From: Prevotella sp. | GTDB lineage: Bacteria > Bacteroidota > Bacteroidia > Bacteroidales > Muribaculaceae | Direction of reading: 5' to 3' | Length of the DNA: 64,000 nt | Assembly (NCBI GenBank): GCA_023666665.1 | Contig: JAMPBN010000001.1 | Location: 793,844-857,843, forward strand | Shown here: one piece after another, positions 44,149 to 52,290 of the stretch | Position numbering within the stretch: position 1 is the stretch's first letter | Layout of the letters: each line of letters opens with the position of its first letter | Position numbers and translations under genes: made by a program | Notes under the pieces: generated by a model | The model's input: the letters and a program-made list of their open reading frames with translations, nothing else | The model's database searches: none | What the model was told of the DNA's origin: nothing

Positions 44149-45434
44149 TTTCCACCCGATGCGTTGAAGTTATAAACTATGCCGAGAGCAACGTTGTCAA
44201 TGCCGACCCAAGTAGTGCGGCGGGCATCGACATACTGACCGTTGGCGCGGTTTTCGATGCGGTGGTAGCGCAGAGCGTAGACTCCGGCTCCGAGCGATGC
44301 TTCAGCGCTCCATCGGCCGGAACGACCCAGCGGCAGACGATAGCCCACGCCGATGCCGCCGCCCGGGGCGGGGTGTTTGCCGTCAATGTCTTGAACGCGA
44401 TATTTCCAGCCGGGGAGAGCGAAATTATATGCCGCCATCTGCACGTGGGCATCCATAAAGAGGCCGGAATGGCCGTTGCCAAACCAATAGCGGGCTTCGG
44501 GGCGAAAAATAAACGTGCGGAACTTGCGCTTCACCGAGCCGTAGTTCCAGGCTGAATAGTGAACCGAAAGCCCTACGCTCCACCAGCAGGCAACGTCATA
44601 TTCGCCACGCAGATTTACGATTGCCAGCGCCAACTCAAGAGCATTGGTAGCCAAATGCCATCCCTTGTCGCAGCCCGACACCACCGGTTCAACTTTAACG
44701 GCGGTATCTATAATAACGTCTTCGATTGTATCTGTCTTTTCTTCAACAATCTCCGTTTCTTCTATGGTTTCTTCATCCGGACTCTCCTCCTCTTGCCATC
44801 TTATTACGGTGGTCACCACGAAAGCGCTGCGCAAGCGGGGCAGAATATCGCGCTTGAGCACATTCCACGCTTCGCCGCCGGCCAGGCGTTTCAGTCGGTT
44901 CATACGGCGGGTGTTTGAAACAATATCGCCGTCACTGCCCAAAGCCATAATGCGCAGAGCGTCCGAACGCCAGGGGTAGGAAGAGTCGGAGATAATAGTG
45001 CGAAATTCATCCCACGGCACTCTGTTCTCGCCAAACGACAGCAAGGAGTCGGCAACTTTGCAGCCTACGTGGAGATAATTATAAAAGGAGGCGGCGCGAC
45101 GCAGCGAAAGCTCTTTGTTTTTCGGCAATGAACCGTCGGGCGAGGCGTAGCCGGAGACGCGGAGCGAGTCAATCGACATCAGCGGATTGACGGCGGCGTC
45201 ATTGAGCAGACTGTGGAGTTCGCGCAGAGCGGCGGCATTGTTGGAGAACGTGGAGTCTATCTCACTGGAGTTAATACGAAAATCTATGGTGATTTTGCGT
45301 TGTTCGACGGAATCCGTGAGCAGCCCGGCAGCCCGCGAAGATGCGAAGAAGCCGCAACAAACCGCAATAAAAAGTATCGGTCTGCTCGCTCGGCGAACAA
45401 ACTGACGAATACGGCTTGTTATATATTTAGGCAT
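44145..45434 (-). CDS. OmpA-like/DUF3575 outer-membrane protein, first gene of the fimbrial operon
   Basis: A 429-aa protein with an Arg-rich N-terminus and signal peptide ending near ASSRAAG. An OmpA-type segment (IDFRINSSEIDSTF, VSGYASPDGSLPKNKELSLRRA) is followed by an Glu/Asp/Thr-rich linker (about 225-250) and a C-terminal barrel resembling DUF3575 (GWHLATNALELALAIVNLRGEY, FRPEARYWFG, GIGVGYRLPLG, ending ALGIVYNFNASGGK). DUF3575 proteins accompany Mfa2-type fimbrial genes in Bacteroidales. Its leader contains a G10 run about 30 nt before the start codon. Confidence 0.87.
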   Translation of the reverse strand: MPKYITSRIRQFVRRASRPILFIAVCCGFFASSRAAGLLTDSVEQRKITIDFRINSSEIDSTFSNNAAALRELHSLLNDAAVNPLMSIDSLRVSGYASPDGSLPKNKELSLRRAASFYNYLHVGCKVADSLLSFGENRVPWDEFRTIISDSSYPWRSDALRIMALGSDGDIVSNTRRMNRLKRLAGGEAWNVLKRDILPRLRSAFVVTTVIRWQEEESPDEETIEETEIVEEKTDTIEDVIIDTAVKVEPVVSGCDKGWHLATNALELALAIVNLRGEYDVACWWSVGLSVHYSAWNYGSVKRKFRTFIFRPEARYWFGNGHSGLFMDAHVQMAAYNFALPGWKYRVQDIDGKHPAPGGGIGVGYRLPLGRSGRWSAEASLGAGVYALRYHRIENRANGQYVDARRTTWVGIDNVALGIVYNFNASGGK

Positions 45435-45464
45435 ACTGGTAAGTCGTTGAAATAGTGGGATTTA

Positions 45465-45474
45465 CCCCCCCCCC
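45465..45474 (-). repeat. G10 homopolymer in the leader of the fimbrial operon
   Basis: Ten G on the minus strand, 30 nt upstream of the ATG at 45434 and inside the predicted transcript. Runs of this length are prone to slippage. Confidence 0.9.
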
Positions 45475-45580
45475 TAATTGCTGTAATCGGCTTACTGTCA
45501 GTATTTTAGGTACGACCAGCGAATCGTTGTTTTGCAACAAGATTCTTACATTTTCAAGGTTTGAAGGATTATTTCAAGGG

Positions 45581-45612
45581 CAAAGTTACACATTAAAAAT
45601 CAAACGTGCAAA
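45581..45612 (-). promoter_or_regulatory. Promoter of the fimbrial operon
   Basis: Minus strand TTTG (45612-45609), 20 nt, TAACTTTG (45588-45581). It predicts a leader of about 140 nt that includes the G10 run and a small GTTG/CAAC hairpin. Confidence 0.75.
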
Positions 45613-45660
45613 TTTTTCTCGCTGATTTTTAGGTTTTTTCGTGAAATTCGATTTTTTTTG

Positions 45661-45668
45661 TAACTTTG
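45661..45668 (+). promoter_or_regulatory. -7 element next to the start of the beta-propeller gene
   Basis: TAACTTTG is followed by seven bases and ATG (45676). The signal peptide begins at this ATG, so the mRNA would be leaderless or nearly so. Confidence 0.6.
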
Positions 45669-45675
45669 CAGTGTT

Positions 45676-46887
45676 ATGAAAGCGAAAATTTTGTCATTAA
45701 TAATAGCTGCGGGACTTTGCGCCGCGCCTAACGCCCCGGCGGCAAAAAAGAAAACCGTGAAGTTCACGCCCGAGGAACTGATGGTGCAGGCCACGGAGGC
45801 GTTTTATAACTACGACGTCGACCTTGCCCGCGAAAAAATTGCCGACCTCCGCGCCAACAAGAAGCACGACCGCAATTTTGCCGACTCGCTCGAGGCCCGC
45901 GTAAACCGCCTCGACGAGATGATTCAAAGGGTTGAAGACGTGGCAATCATAGACTCGCTCAACGTGCCGCGTGCCGACTTTTTTGAATATTACCGCCTGT
46001 CGCCAACCAGCGGCACCCTCGTACCCCCCTCGGAGCTCGGCTACTCGTTCAGGGCTGCCGACGAAACCGCAGTGTATATCCCCGAAGACGGCACGTTTAT
46101 GATTTGGGGCGGCGAAAACGGCCTGGTGCAGACCAACCGCCTGACCGACGGCACCTGGGAACCGGCCGTAGAGCTCGGCGATGTGCTCAACGCCGGCGGC
46201 ACGGCCAACTACCCCTTTTTGATGCCCGACGGCACCACGCTCTATTATGCCACCGACGGCGACGACTCTCTCGGCGGCCTCGACCTCTACATATCCGTGC
46301 GCAACCGCGACGGCTTTGCCCTGCCGCAGAATATGGGTATGCCATATAATTCGCCCTACGACGACTATATGCTGGCAATCGACGAATTTACCGGCGCGGG
46401 ATGGTTTGCCACCGACCGCAATCAGCTCGGCGACTCGGTAACGATCTACGTGTTTGTGCCGTCGGAGTCGAGAGTCAATATCGACGTTGATGCCGACGAC
46501 CTCGCCGAGCGCGCGCAGATAGCGTCGCTGACCGCTCCGCTCACCCCCTCGCAGGAGGCTCTGCTGAAAAAAATCCGCAAAATTTCGCGCCGTACGGAGA
46601 TAGTTGACAACACCCCCGACTTTATATTCCCGCTCACCGACGGCCGCGTGTATACCCGCTGGAGCGATTTCCGCTCCGACCGCGCACGCCGACTGATGGA
46701 AAACTACGTCGACGCCCTCGAGGAGTTTGACTCCGACACGCAGCGGCTCAACGAACTGCGCCGCACCTATCGCCCCGGCAATCAGAAAAAAGACGACCAG
46801 ATTCTCGCCTTTGAAAAGAAACTGCTCAAGTCGCGCGAAACACTGCTCAAACTCTCCAACCAAGTCATTGAGGAAGAATTGAAATGA
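45676..46887 (+). CDS. Exported PD40/WD40-like beta-propeller protein
   Basis: A 403-aa protein. Signal peptide to about residue 22 (KAKILSLIIAAGLCAAPNAPA), a helical segment (30-85), then propeller blades with the PD40 pattern: FMIWGGENGLVQTNRLTDGTWEPAVELG, YPFLMPDGTTLYYATDGDDSLGGLDLYIS and DDYMLAIDEFTGAGWFATDRN. The end is a long charged coiled coil (LMENYVDALEEFDSDTQRLNELRR onward). Such proteins commonly lie in the periplasm or outer membrane beside OmpA-like proteins in Bacteroidales; partner unknown. It is divergent from the fimbrial operon. Confidence 0.83.
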   Translation: MKAKILSLIIAAGLCAAPNAPAAKKKTVKFTPEELMVQATEAFYNYDVDLAREKIADLRANKKHDRNFADSLEARVNRLDEMIQRVEDVAIIDSLNVPRADFFEYYRLSPTSGTLVPPSELGYSFRAADETAVYIPEDGTFMIWGGENGLVQTNRLTDGTWEPAVELGDVLNAGGTANYPFLMPDGTTLYYATDGDDSLGGLDLYISVRNRDGFALPQNMGMPYNSPYDDYMLAIDEFTGAGWFATDRNQLGDSVTIYVFVPSESRVNIDVDADDLAERAQIASLTAPLTPSQEALLKKIRKISRRTEIVDNTPDFIFPLTDGRVYTRWSDFRSDRARRLMENYVDALEEFDSDTQRLNELRRTYRPGNQKKDDQILAFEKKLLKSRETLLKLSNQVIEEELK

Positions 46888-46918
46888 CCCTGTTTTAATC
46901 ACCAAAACCAAAAGCACA

Positions 46919-46945
46919 GCCTTAACGCCTAACGCCTAATGCCCA
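46919..46945 (+). repeat. 7-nt repeats across the start codon of the PAP2 gene
   Basis: CTTAACG, CCTAACG, CCTAATG, CCCAAT in register; the ATG of the following gene (46939) is inside the third unit. Confidence 0.75.
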
Positions 46946-48513
46946 ATTTTGACGAACAATTATTGTTGTGGTGCAACGGCTATCATACGCCGTGGCTCGA
47001 CTCGGTGATGATGGCCATCACCGGGCGCTGGATATGGATTCCGCTCTATGCGCTGCTTGCCGGGCTGCTGTTTTGGCGTTGCGGCTGGAAGCGTGCCATA
47101 GTCTATCTGCTCGGCATCGCGCTGACAATCACGCTGACCGACCAACTGTGTGCGTCGTGGATTCGCCCTTGGGTGGGCCGTCTGCGCCCCTGCGACGTTG
47201 ATAACCCCCTGTCGCAACTGGTAATAAGCGTCAACGGTTACGCCCCGCAGAGCTACAGCTTCCCATCCTGCCACGCAGCCAACACCTTTGCGTTGGCAAT
47301 GTTTCTATCCCTGGCATTCCGCAACCGGGGGATGACGTGGTTTCTGTTTCTTTGGGCCGCGACAGTCAGCTACTCGCGGCTATACCTCGGCGTTCATCAT
47401 CCGGGCGACATCCTTGTCGGCGCAATTATCGGTATGTTGCTTGCCTGGGGCGTGTATTACCTGTGCAACAAAGTAAAATTCGGCAAAAAGGCCGCTCTCG
47501 CCTTATTTATAATAGCAGCGCCGACGGCTCAGGCTCAAAAGTTTGAATGGGGCGGCGAGTTTGCAACGATTTTCGACAACCGCGAGGGTAACGCCGCCCA
47601 CACCCCCGCGCAGACATATTTTCTCACACGCCTGGCGCCTGAAATCGGCGTATCGTTTGCTAACGGCACCCACCGGGTTATGGGCGGAGTGGTCTACACT
47701 CAGCCAATCGGCTGTGAATGGGACGGCCACCGCCTCTCCCCCACCCTTTACTACCGCTATGACTCCGGCCGCCTGAAAGGGTCGATGGGTATGTTTCCGC
47801 GCACTCAACTGCTGCGCCGACTGCCCGAATACCTCGTCAGCGACTCCACGGAGTATTTTCAGCACAATCTGCGCGGCGCGCTGCTGCAATATACCAACCG
47901 GCGGGGATTTTTCGAGATTCTCTGCGACTGGCGCGGAATGCAGACCACAAAGCGCCGCGAAGCCTTTGCCGTAATAGCTCAGGGCGAATGGCAACCGCGC
48001 AAAAAGATTATACGCTTGGGAGGCACGGCGATGCTCAACCACCTCGCCAAAGTCAAAAATGCCCCCGCCGACCAATATGTCGTTGACAATATGATTGCCA
48101 ACGCGTGGGCGGGGCTGGACTTCAAAGAATACCTGAAGGCGTGGCGCAACTGGCAGATGCTGGAGCTGCGCCTCGGAGCGCTGAGTTCGCTGACCCGCGA
48201 CAGAGCCGACGGCACGTGGCGCTCGGCCGTGGGGCTGAGGGCTGAACTTGATGCCACGTTTTGGCGTTTTACCTTACGCAACGTGGCCTGGGTCGGCAAC
48301 CGCCCGCTCTATCCGCTCTACGACAAGTTTGGTCCGCAGCTCTCGGAGGGTGAGCCTTACTACTCGTCGCGCTGGTATAATCGCACGGAGCTGTCGGGGT
48401 TGCTGGTAAGCTACCGCAAGATAGTTGACCTGCGCGCCGAACTCGACTTCCATTGGGCCGACCGCAACGACTTTATGTTTTATCAACGACTGATATTGAC
48501 CGTAACAATATGA
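46939..48513 (+). CDS. PAP2 phosphatase fused through an internal signal-peptide-like segment to a probable outer-membrane barrel
   Basis: A 524-aa protein. Residues 1-180 form a six-helix PAP2 lipid phosphatase with the three motifs: RLRP at 81-84, SFPSCHAAN around 107-115 (Ser-x-His variant, Cys in place of Gly) and SRLYLGVHHPGD at 146-157. Residues 180-199 (KFGKKAALALFIIAAPTAQA) look exactly like a Sec signal peptide ending in AQA|Q. From 200 the chain is beta-rich with aromatic girdles (GVVYTQPIGCEWDG, SPTLYYRYDSG, ELDFHWADRNDFMFY, end LILTVTI), like an outer-membrane barrel. There is no in-frame ATG, GTG or TTG just before the inner signal. Likely substrates are undecaprenyl or lipid-A-type phosphates (family inference). 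Confidence 0.85.
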   Translation: MPNFDEQLLLWCNGYHTPWLDSVMMAITGRWIWIPLYALLAGLLFWRCGWKRAIVYLLGIALTITLTDQLCASWIRPWVGRLRPCDVDNPLSQLVISVNGYAPQSYSFPSCHAANTFALAMFLSLAFRNRGMTWFLFLWAATVSYSRLYLGVHHPGDILVGAIIGMLLAWGVYYLCNKVKFGKKAALALFIIAAPTAQAQKFEWGGEFATIFDNREGNAAHTPAQTYFLTRLAPEIGVSFANGTHRVMGGVVYTQPIGCEWDGHRLSPTLYYRYDSGRLKGSMGMFPRTQLLRRLPEYLVSDSTEYFQHNLRGALLQYTNRRGFFEILCDWRGMQTTKRREAFAVIAQGEWQPRKKIIRLGGTAMLNHLAKVKNAPADQYVVDNMIANAWAGLDFKEYLKAWRNWQMLELRLGALSSLTRDRADGTWRSAVGLRAELDATFWRFTLRNVAWVGNRPLYPLYDKFGPQLSEGEPYYSSRWYNRTELSGLLVSYRKIVDLRAELDFHWADRNDFMFYQRLILTVTI

Positions 48514-49052
48514 CAAACCTACATCAACTTTTAGTGGAGCGCCGCTCCATCCGCAAATATAAGGAACAGCCACTTGACCCCGAAGTGGTGAAGACAATTC
48601 TTGAGGCCGGCCTCCTCTCGCCCACAGGCAAGAACGCCCGCGCCTGGCATTTCATCGCCGTTGAAGATAAGGCAATGCTCCTGCGCCTGAGCGAATGTAA
48701 AGCCGCCGGAGCGCTTCCGGTAGCCAAGTCGGCCCTGACGGTATGCGTGGCCGTAGACGTGACGGACTCAGAGACCTGGATTGAAGACGGCGCCATCGCT
48801 GCCGCATATATGATGCTCCAGGCCCGCGACCTTGGCGTCGGCTCTTGCTGGATTGAGGTTAACGGCCGCTTGGCAGCCGACGGAACTCCCGCAGAAGACG
48901 TTGTCAGCGAACTGCTTGGCCTCCCCGAACAGATTCAGCCCCTCTGCCTCGTAAGTATGGGGATTCCCGACGAGGAGCGCAAGCCCCAAAACACGGAGAA
49001 GCTGCTCTGGGACCACGTGCACTGCGATTCGTTCCGCTCGTCGTCATGCTGA
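48510..49052 (+). CDS. Nitroreductase-family FMN oxidoreductase
   Basis: A 180-aa protein starting at 48510 (MTNLHQLLVERRSIRKY), where the ATGA overlaps the previous stop. FMN-binding marks are ERRSIRKYKEQPLDPEVV, LLSPTGKNARAWHF and DLGVGSCWIEVNGR. Such small enzymes use NAD(P)H to reduce nitro-compounds, quinones or other electrophiles; the natural substrate is not predictable. It overlaps the next gene by seven bases. Confidence 0.9.
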   Translation: MTNLHQLLVERRSIRKYKEQPLDPEVVKTILEAGLLSPTGKNARAWHFIAVEDKAMLLRLSECKAAGALPVAKSALTVCVAVDVTDSETWIEDGAIAAAYMMLQARDLGVGSCWIEVNGRLAADGTPAEDVVSELLGLPEQIQPLCLVSMGIPDEERKPQNTEKLLWDHVHCDSFRSSSC

Positions 49053-49774
49053 GAGTATCTTTTATCGGCTCGGGCAACGTGGCGACGCGCTTTGCGGCAC
49101 GTCTTCGCGAGGTTGGAGCCGAAATCGTGCAGATTTGCTCCCGCTCTCATACCCCGGTAAGCGAACTCGACCCCGACCGCGCCGACGTGGTTATCGTGGC
49201 GGTCACCGACGACGCCCTGCCCTCGGTATTGGAGTCGGTCAGGAGCGCCGGCTCGGCGCTGTGGCTTCACACTGCCGGGTCGGTGGGCATCGACGTCTTT
49301 GACCCCGCAAAATTTCCGCGTCGCGGCATCCTCTACCCCTTGCAGACAATGCTGAAAGATTGCGAGGCCGACTGGAACAACGTGCCGCTGCTGGTTGAGG
49401 GCGACCCTCAGGCCGGCGAAATTGCCCGACAGATGTCGCCGTTGGTTGCCGAGGTAAGCTCCGACGACCGCCGCCGCCTCCACGCTGCGGCAGTGATGGG
49501 CTGCAATATGGTAATGTATCTGTGGAGCCTGTCGGAGCGGATATGTGCCGATGCCGGACTCGACTTCAATATGCTGCGCCCGCTGTTTCGCCTCACCGGC
49601 GAGAGGGTGCTGGAGATGTCGCCCGCAGAGGCTATGACCGGTCCGGCAAAGCGCGGCGACCTCAACACGATACGCAAGCATATCGCTGCCCTACCCCCCG
49701 ACATTGCCGACACCTACGCCCTCCTCTCCCAAAAGATGCTCCACATATTCCACCCCTCCACTTCAAAAAACTGA
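49046..49774 (+). CDS. Rossmann-fold protein with DUF2520 domain
   Basis: A 242-aa protein. The N-terminal dinucleotide-binding motif VSFIGSGNVATRFA (GxGxxA) and the strand DVVIVAVTDDALP resemble F420-oxidoreductase/ProC-type reductases. The C-terminal half has GILYPLQTM, LLVEGD and RRRLHAAAVMGCNMVMYLWSLSE, the DUF2520 pattern. In Bacteroidetes it usually sits directly before kdsC-like and maf genes. Here a foreign-looking AAA gene separates them. Confidence 0.9.
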   Translation: MLRVSFIGSGNVATRFAARLREVGAEIVQICSRSHTPVSELDPDRADVVIVAVTDDALPSVLESVRSAGSALWLHTAGSVGIDVFDPAKFPRRGILYPLQTMLKDCEADWNNVPLLVEGDPQAGEIARQMSPLVAEVSSDDRRRLHAAAVMGCNMVMYLWSLSERICADAGLDFNMLRPLFRLTGERVLEMSPAEAMTGPAKRGDLNTIRKHIAALPPDIADTYALLSQKMLHIFHPSTSKN

Positions 49775-49775
49775 C

Positions 49776-49860
49776 CATTTGCCCACTTTTTTGGAACAGA
49801 AAATTGTTTTTGGCGTATTTTTATATATCTTTGCACTCCAAAAAGTTGGGCAAATGCCCG
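49776..49860 (+). promoter_or_regulatory. Promoter of the AAA gene enclosed by an inverted repeat
   Basis: A 19-bp inverted repeat (49776-49794 and 49838-49856, 17 of 19 matching) encloses TTG (49804-49806), 19 nt, TATCTTTG (49826-49833). A third, direct copy of the core (TGCCCGTTTTTTGG) at about 49855-49868 overlaps the right arm and forms the small palindrome GGGCAAATGCCC. Confidence 0.7.
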
Positions 49861-49877
49861 TTTTTTGGGAATAGGAT

Positions 49878-51131
49878 ATGATTATAAAACGAGATTATTA
49901 TCTAAATCAACTCATTGCCGGTGAACACAACGGCTTAATAAAGATTATCACAGGACTACGACGTTCCGGGAAGTCTTATTTGTTATTTCATTTATTTTAT
50001 GATTACTTGAAAAATCATGGAATTGACGATAAACACATCATTAAAATAGACTTGGAAGACCGCCGGAATGCCTCGCTCCGCAGTCCGGATACTCTGCTTG
50101 CACATATTGATTCGCGGATGTCCGACGATAGTATGTACTATATACTCCTTGATGAGGTACAACACGTTCCCGACTTTGAAGATGTTTTAAATAGCTACTT
50201 AAAAATTGACAATGCAGACGTGTACGTAACCGGCAGCAATTCAAAATTTCTGTCATCGGATATAATCACGGAATTTCGCGGGCGTGGCGACCAAATACAC
50301 GTTTATCCATTGTCGTTTGCCGAGTTTATGTCCGTTGATGACCGTCACCCCTTGGATGCCTGGGTAGACTATTACACCTACGGAGGCTTGCCGCATATAC
50401 TTACGCTTAATGATTCTGAAAAAAAAGCAGAATATTTAAAGAACTTATATTCCACAGTTTACATAACAGATATAGTGGAGCGCTACAAGATTAAGGGAGT
50501 TGAAGAATTGAAAGAGTTGCTTCAAGTGATAGCGTCATCAATTGGCTCTCCTACTAATCCAAATAAACTTTCAAACACTTTTCAAAGTTGCAAAAAAGTT
50601 ACATTATCAAACAAAACAATTGATAATTACCTGAATTACGCCTGCGAATCATTTCTTACAGAAAAAGCTGTCAGATTTGATATAAAGGGCAAAAAATATA
50701 TAAACACGCTGGCGAAATATTATTTTACAGACCTCGGTGTAAGGAATGCAATTCTTGACTTCAGACAGCAGGAAGAAAACCACATTATGGAAAACGTTAT
50801 ATATAACGAATTGAGAATACGCGGATTCCACGTAGATGTTGGTGTTGTTGAGTATCGTGATATTACTACAGAAGGCAAAAGAACTCGCAAGCAATATGAG
50901 GTGGATTTCGTTGCAAACAAAGGCAGCCAACGTTATTATATACAATCGGCGTTTGCAATGCCTACCGATGCAAAAGAGCGTCAAGAATCAGCATCATTAT
51001 TAAATATTGACGATTCGTTTAAAAAAATAATTATTGTCAAGGATTACATAAAGCCTAAACGTAACGAGGAGGGAATTACAATAATCGGGCTGATAGATTT
51101 TCTCTTACAACATGATCTGCTGAATTGGTAA
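49878..51131 (+). CDS. AAA-family ATPase with DUF4143 domain, probably acquired
   Basis: A 417-aa protein. Walker A is GLRRSGKS (26-33), Walker B is YILLDEVQ with Asp92-Glu93, the sensor strand is VYVTGSNSKF, and PLSFAEFM, YYTYGGLP and the C-terminal DUF4143 nuclease-like part (VIYNELRIRGFHVDVG, KQYEVDFVAN) follow. This is a mobile, very common family in Bacteroidetes with no agreed function; relation to toxin or restriction-like systems is speculative. The gene is strikingly AT-rich against its GC-rich neighbours and uses many TTA/AAT/ATA codons. It splits the usual DUF2520-kdsC-maf order and has its own promoter, so recent insertion is likely. Confidence 0.9.
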   Translation: MIIKRDYYLNQLIAGEHNGLIKIITGLRRSGKSYLLFHLFYDYLKNHGIDDKHIIKIDLEDRRNASLRSPDTLLAHIDSRMSDDSMYYILLDEVQHVPDFEDVLNSYLKIDNADVYVTGSNSKFLSSDIITEFRGRGDQIHVYPLSFAEFMSVDDRHPLDAWVDYYTYGGLPHILTLNDSEKKAEYLKNLYSTVYITDIVERYKIKGVEELKELLQVIASSIGSPTNPNKLSNTFQSCKKVTLSNKTIDNYLNYACESFLTEKAVRFDIKGKKYINTLAKYYFTDLGVRNAILDFRQQEENHIMENVIYNELRIRGFHVDVGVVEYRDITTEGKRTRKQYEVDFVANKGSQRYYIQSAFAMPTDAKERQESASLLNIDDSFKKIIIVKDYIKPKRNEEGITIIGLIDFLLQHDLLNW

Positions 51132-51170
51132 ACAACCCTCCTCTAAACCCCTAAACAGTTAAACCACTCA

Positions 51171-51689
51171 ATGATACCTTACGACCTAACAAAGGTGCGC
51201 GGCTTTGCTTTCGACGTTGACGGCGTGCTGTCGCCCAACCTTGTGCCCATAGATGCCAACGGTGCACCGGCGCGCATGGCCAACGTTAAAGACGGCTACG
51301 CCCTGCATCTCGCCGCAAAACTCGGCTACAAACTCGCCATAATCACCGGAGCAGACACGGAGGCCGTGTATCGCCGCTATTCCATATTGGGAATCAAAGA
51401 CATATATCTCAGCGCCGGAGAAAAACTCCCGATATTTGAAAACTGGATGGCCGACAATGGCCTGCGAGCTGAAGAGGTGGCATACTGCGGCGACGACGTA
51501 CCCGATCTGCTGTGCCTGCGCCACGCGGGGCTCTCCATAGCCCCCGCCGATGCGTCGCCCGATGCCAAAGAGGCGGCAAAATACGTAACCTCGCTGCGCG
51601 GCGGCCACGGCGTTGCCCGCGAGTTAATAGAACAGACCCTGCGCGCCCAAGGCCGCTGGCCCAACGACGATGCCGCCTATGGATGGTGA
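51171..51689 (+). CDS. kdsC: HAD-family KDO-8-phosphate phosphatase-like protein
   Basis: A 172-aa protein. HAD motif I is FAFDVDGVLS (nucleophile Asp15, acid Asp17), followed by KDGYALHLAAKLGYKLAIITGA (motif II), and the motif III/IV area is CGDDVPDLL. The lack of a cap domain and the GARGVARELIE-like end fit YrbI/KdsC, which hydrolyses KDO-8-phosphate in lipopolysaccharide core synthesis. Nucleotide sugar or other phosphatase activities remain possible. The stop codon abuts a heptad array leading into maf. Confidence 0.85.
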   Translation: MIPYDLTKVRGFAFDVDGVLSPNLVPIDANGAPARMANVKDGYALHLAAKLGYKLAIITGADTEAVYRRYSILGIKDIYLSAGEKLPIFENWMADNGLRAEEVAYCGDDVPDLLCLRHAGLSIAPADASPDAKEAAKYVTSLRGGHGVARELIEQTLRAQGRWPNDDAAYGW

Positions 51690-51690
51690 G

Positions 51691-51732
51691 GAGTTAGGAA
51701 TTATGAATTAGGAATTAGGAATTATGAATTAT
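51691..51732 (+). repeat. 7-nt periodic array joining the kdsC stop to the maf start
   Basis: Units GAGTTAG, GAATTAT, GAATTAG, GAATTAG, GAATTAT, then GAATTAT; the maf ATG (51724-51726) is part of the last units, so the array also encodes the first residues. Confidence 0.85.
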
Positions 51733-52290
51733 ATATTAGCTTCCGGGTCGCCGCGCAGGCGTGAACTGCTGGCAATGCTCGACGTAAACTTCCGGGTAGA
51801 CACCTCGCGCCCGGTCGACGAAATAGTTCCCGACGGACTTCCCGCCGACGAAGTCCCCGCATATCTTTCGCGCCTTAAAGCCGCGCCTTATCTGCCCGAC
51901 TTAAAGCCCGACGAAACGCTGATTACCGCCGACACCGTAGTGATTCTCGGCGACCGCGTAATTGGCAAACCCCACGACGCCGACGATGCCCGACACATCC
52001 TCCGCCAACTTGCCGGACAAACCCATCGCGTAGTTACCGGGGTGAGCATCGGCAGACCCGACGGTTCACTGCAAACCTTTTCGGAGACCACAGAGGTAGA
52101 ATTCGACACACTCACCGACGCCGAAATCAACTACTACGTAGAGCGCTACCATCCGCTCGACAAGGCCGGAGCCTACGGCATACAGGAATGGATAGGCGCA
52201 GCAGCCGTGCGCGGCATCCGCGGCAGCTTCTACAACGTCATGGGCCTCCCCATCCACCGCCTCTACCTCGCCCTGAAAAATCCCTCATAA
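51724..52290 (+). CDS. maf: Maf-family nucleotide pyrophosphatase
   Basis: A 188-aa protein with SGSPRRRELL (7-16), the catalytic-site motif TADTVV (Asp70) and the RVVTGVSI and DKAGAYGIQEWIG blocks. Maf proteins hydrolyse non-canonical nucleoside triphosphates (dTTP/UTP or modified forms) and may limit mutagenesis or septation. The C-terminal end overlaps a small convergent gene by 28 bp. N-terminus MNYILASGSP is standard, supporting the ATG at 51724 inside the repeat. Confidence 0.93.
   Translation: MNYILASGSPRRRELLAMLDVNFRVDTSRPVDEIVPDGLPADEVPAYLSRLKAAPYLPDLKPDETLITADTVVILGDRVIGKPHDADDARHILRQLAGQTHRVVTGVSIGRPDGSLQTFSETTEVEFDTLTDAEINYYVERYHPLDKAGAYGIQEWIGAAAVRGIRGSFYNVMGLPIHRLYLALKNPS

Noticed and set aside
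46021..46030. C6 run in the beta-propeller gene as a phase-variation tract
   Set aside because: Too short and ordinary for this base composition; the tracts of 8-10 are restricted to intergenic sites.
49775..51170. Complete mobile element carrying the AAA/DUF4143 gene
   Set aside because: No integrase, transposase or target-site duplication could be seen around the gene; only the gene and its promoter region look foreign.
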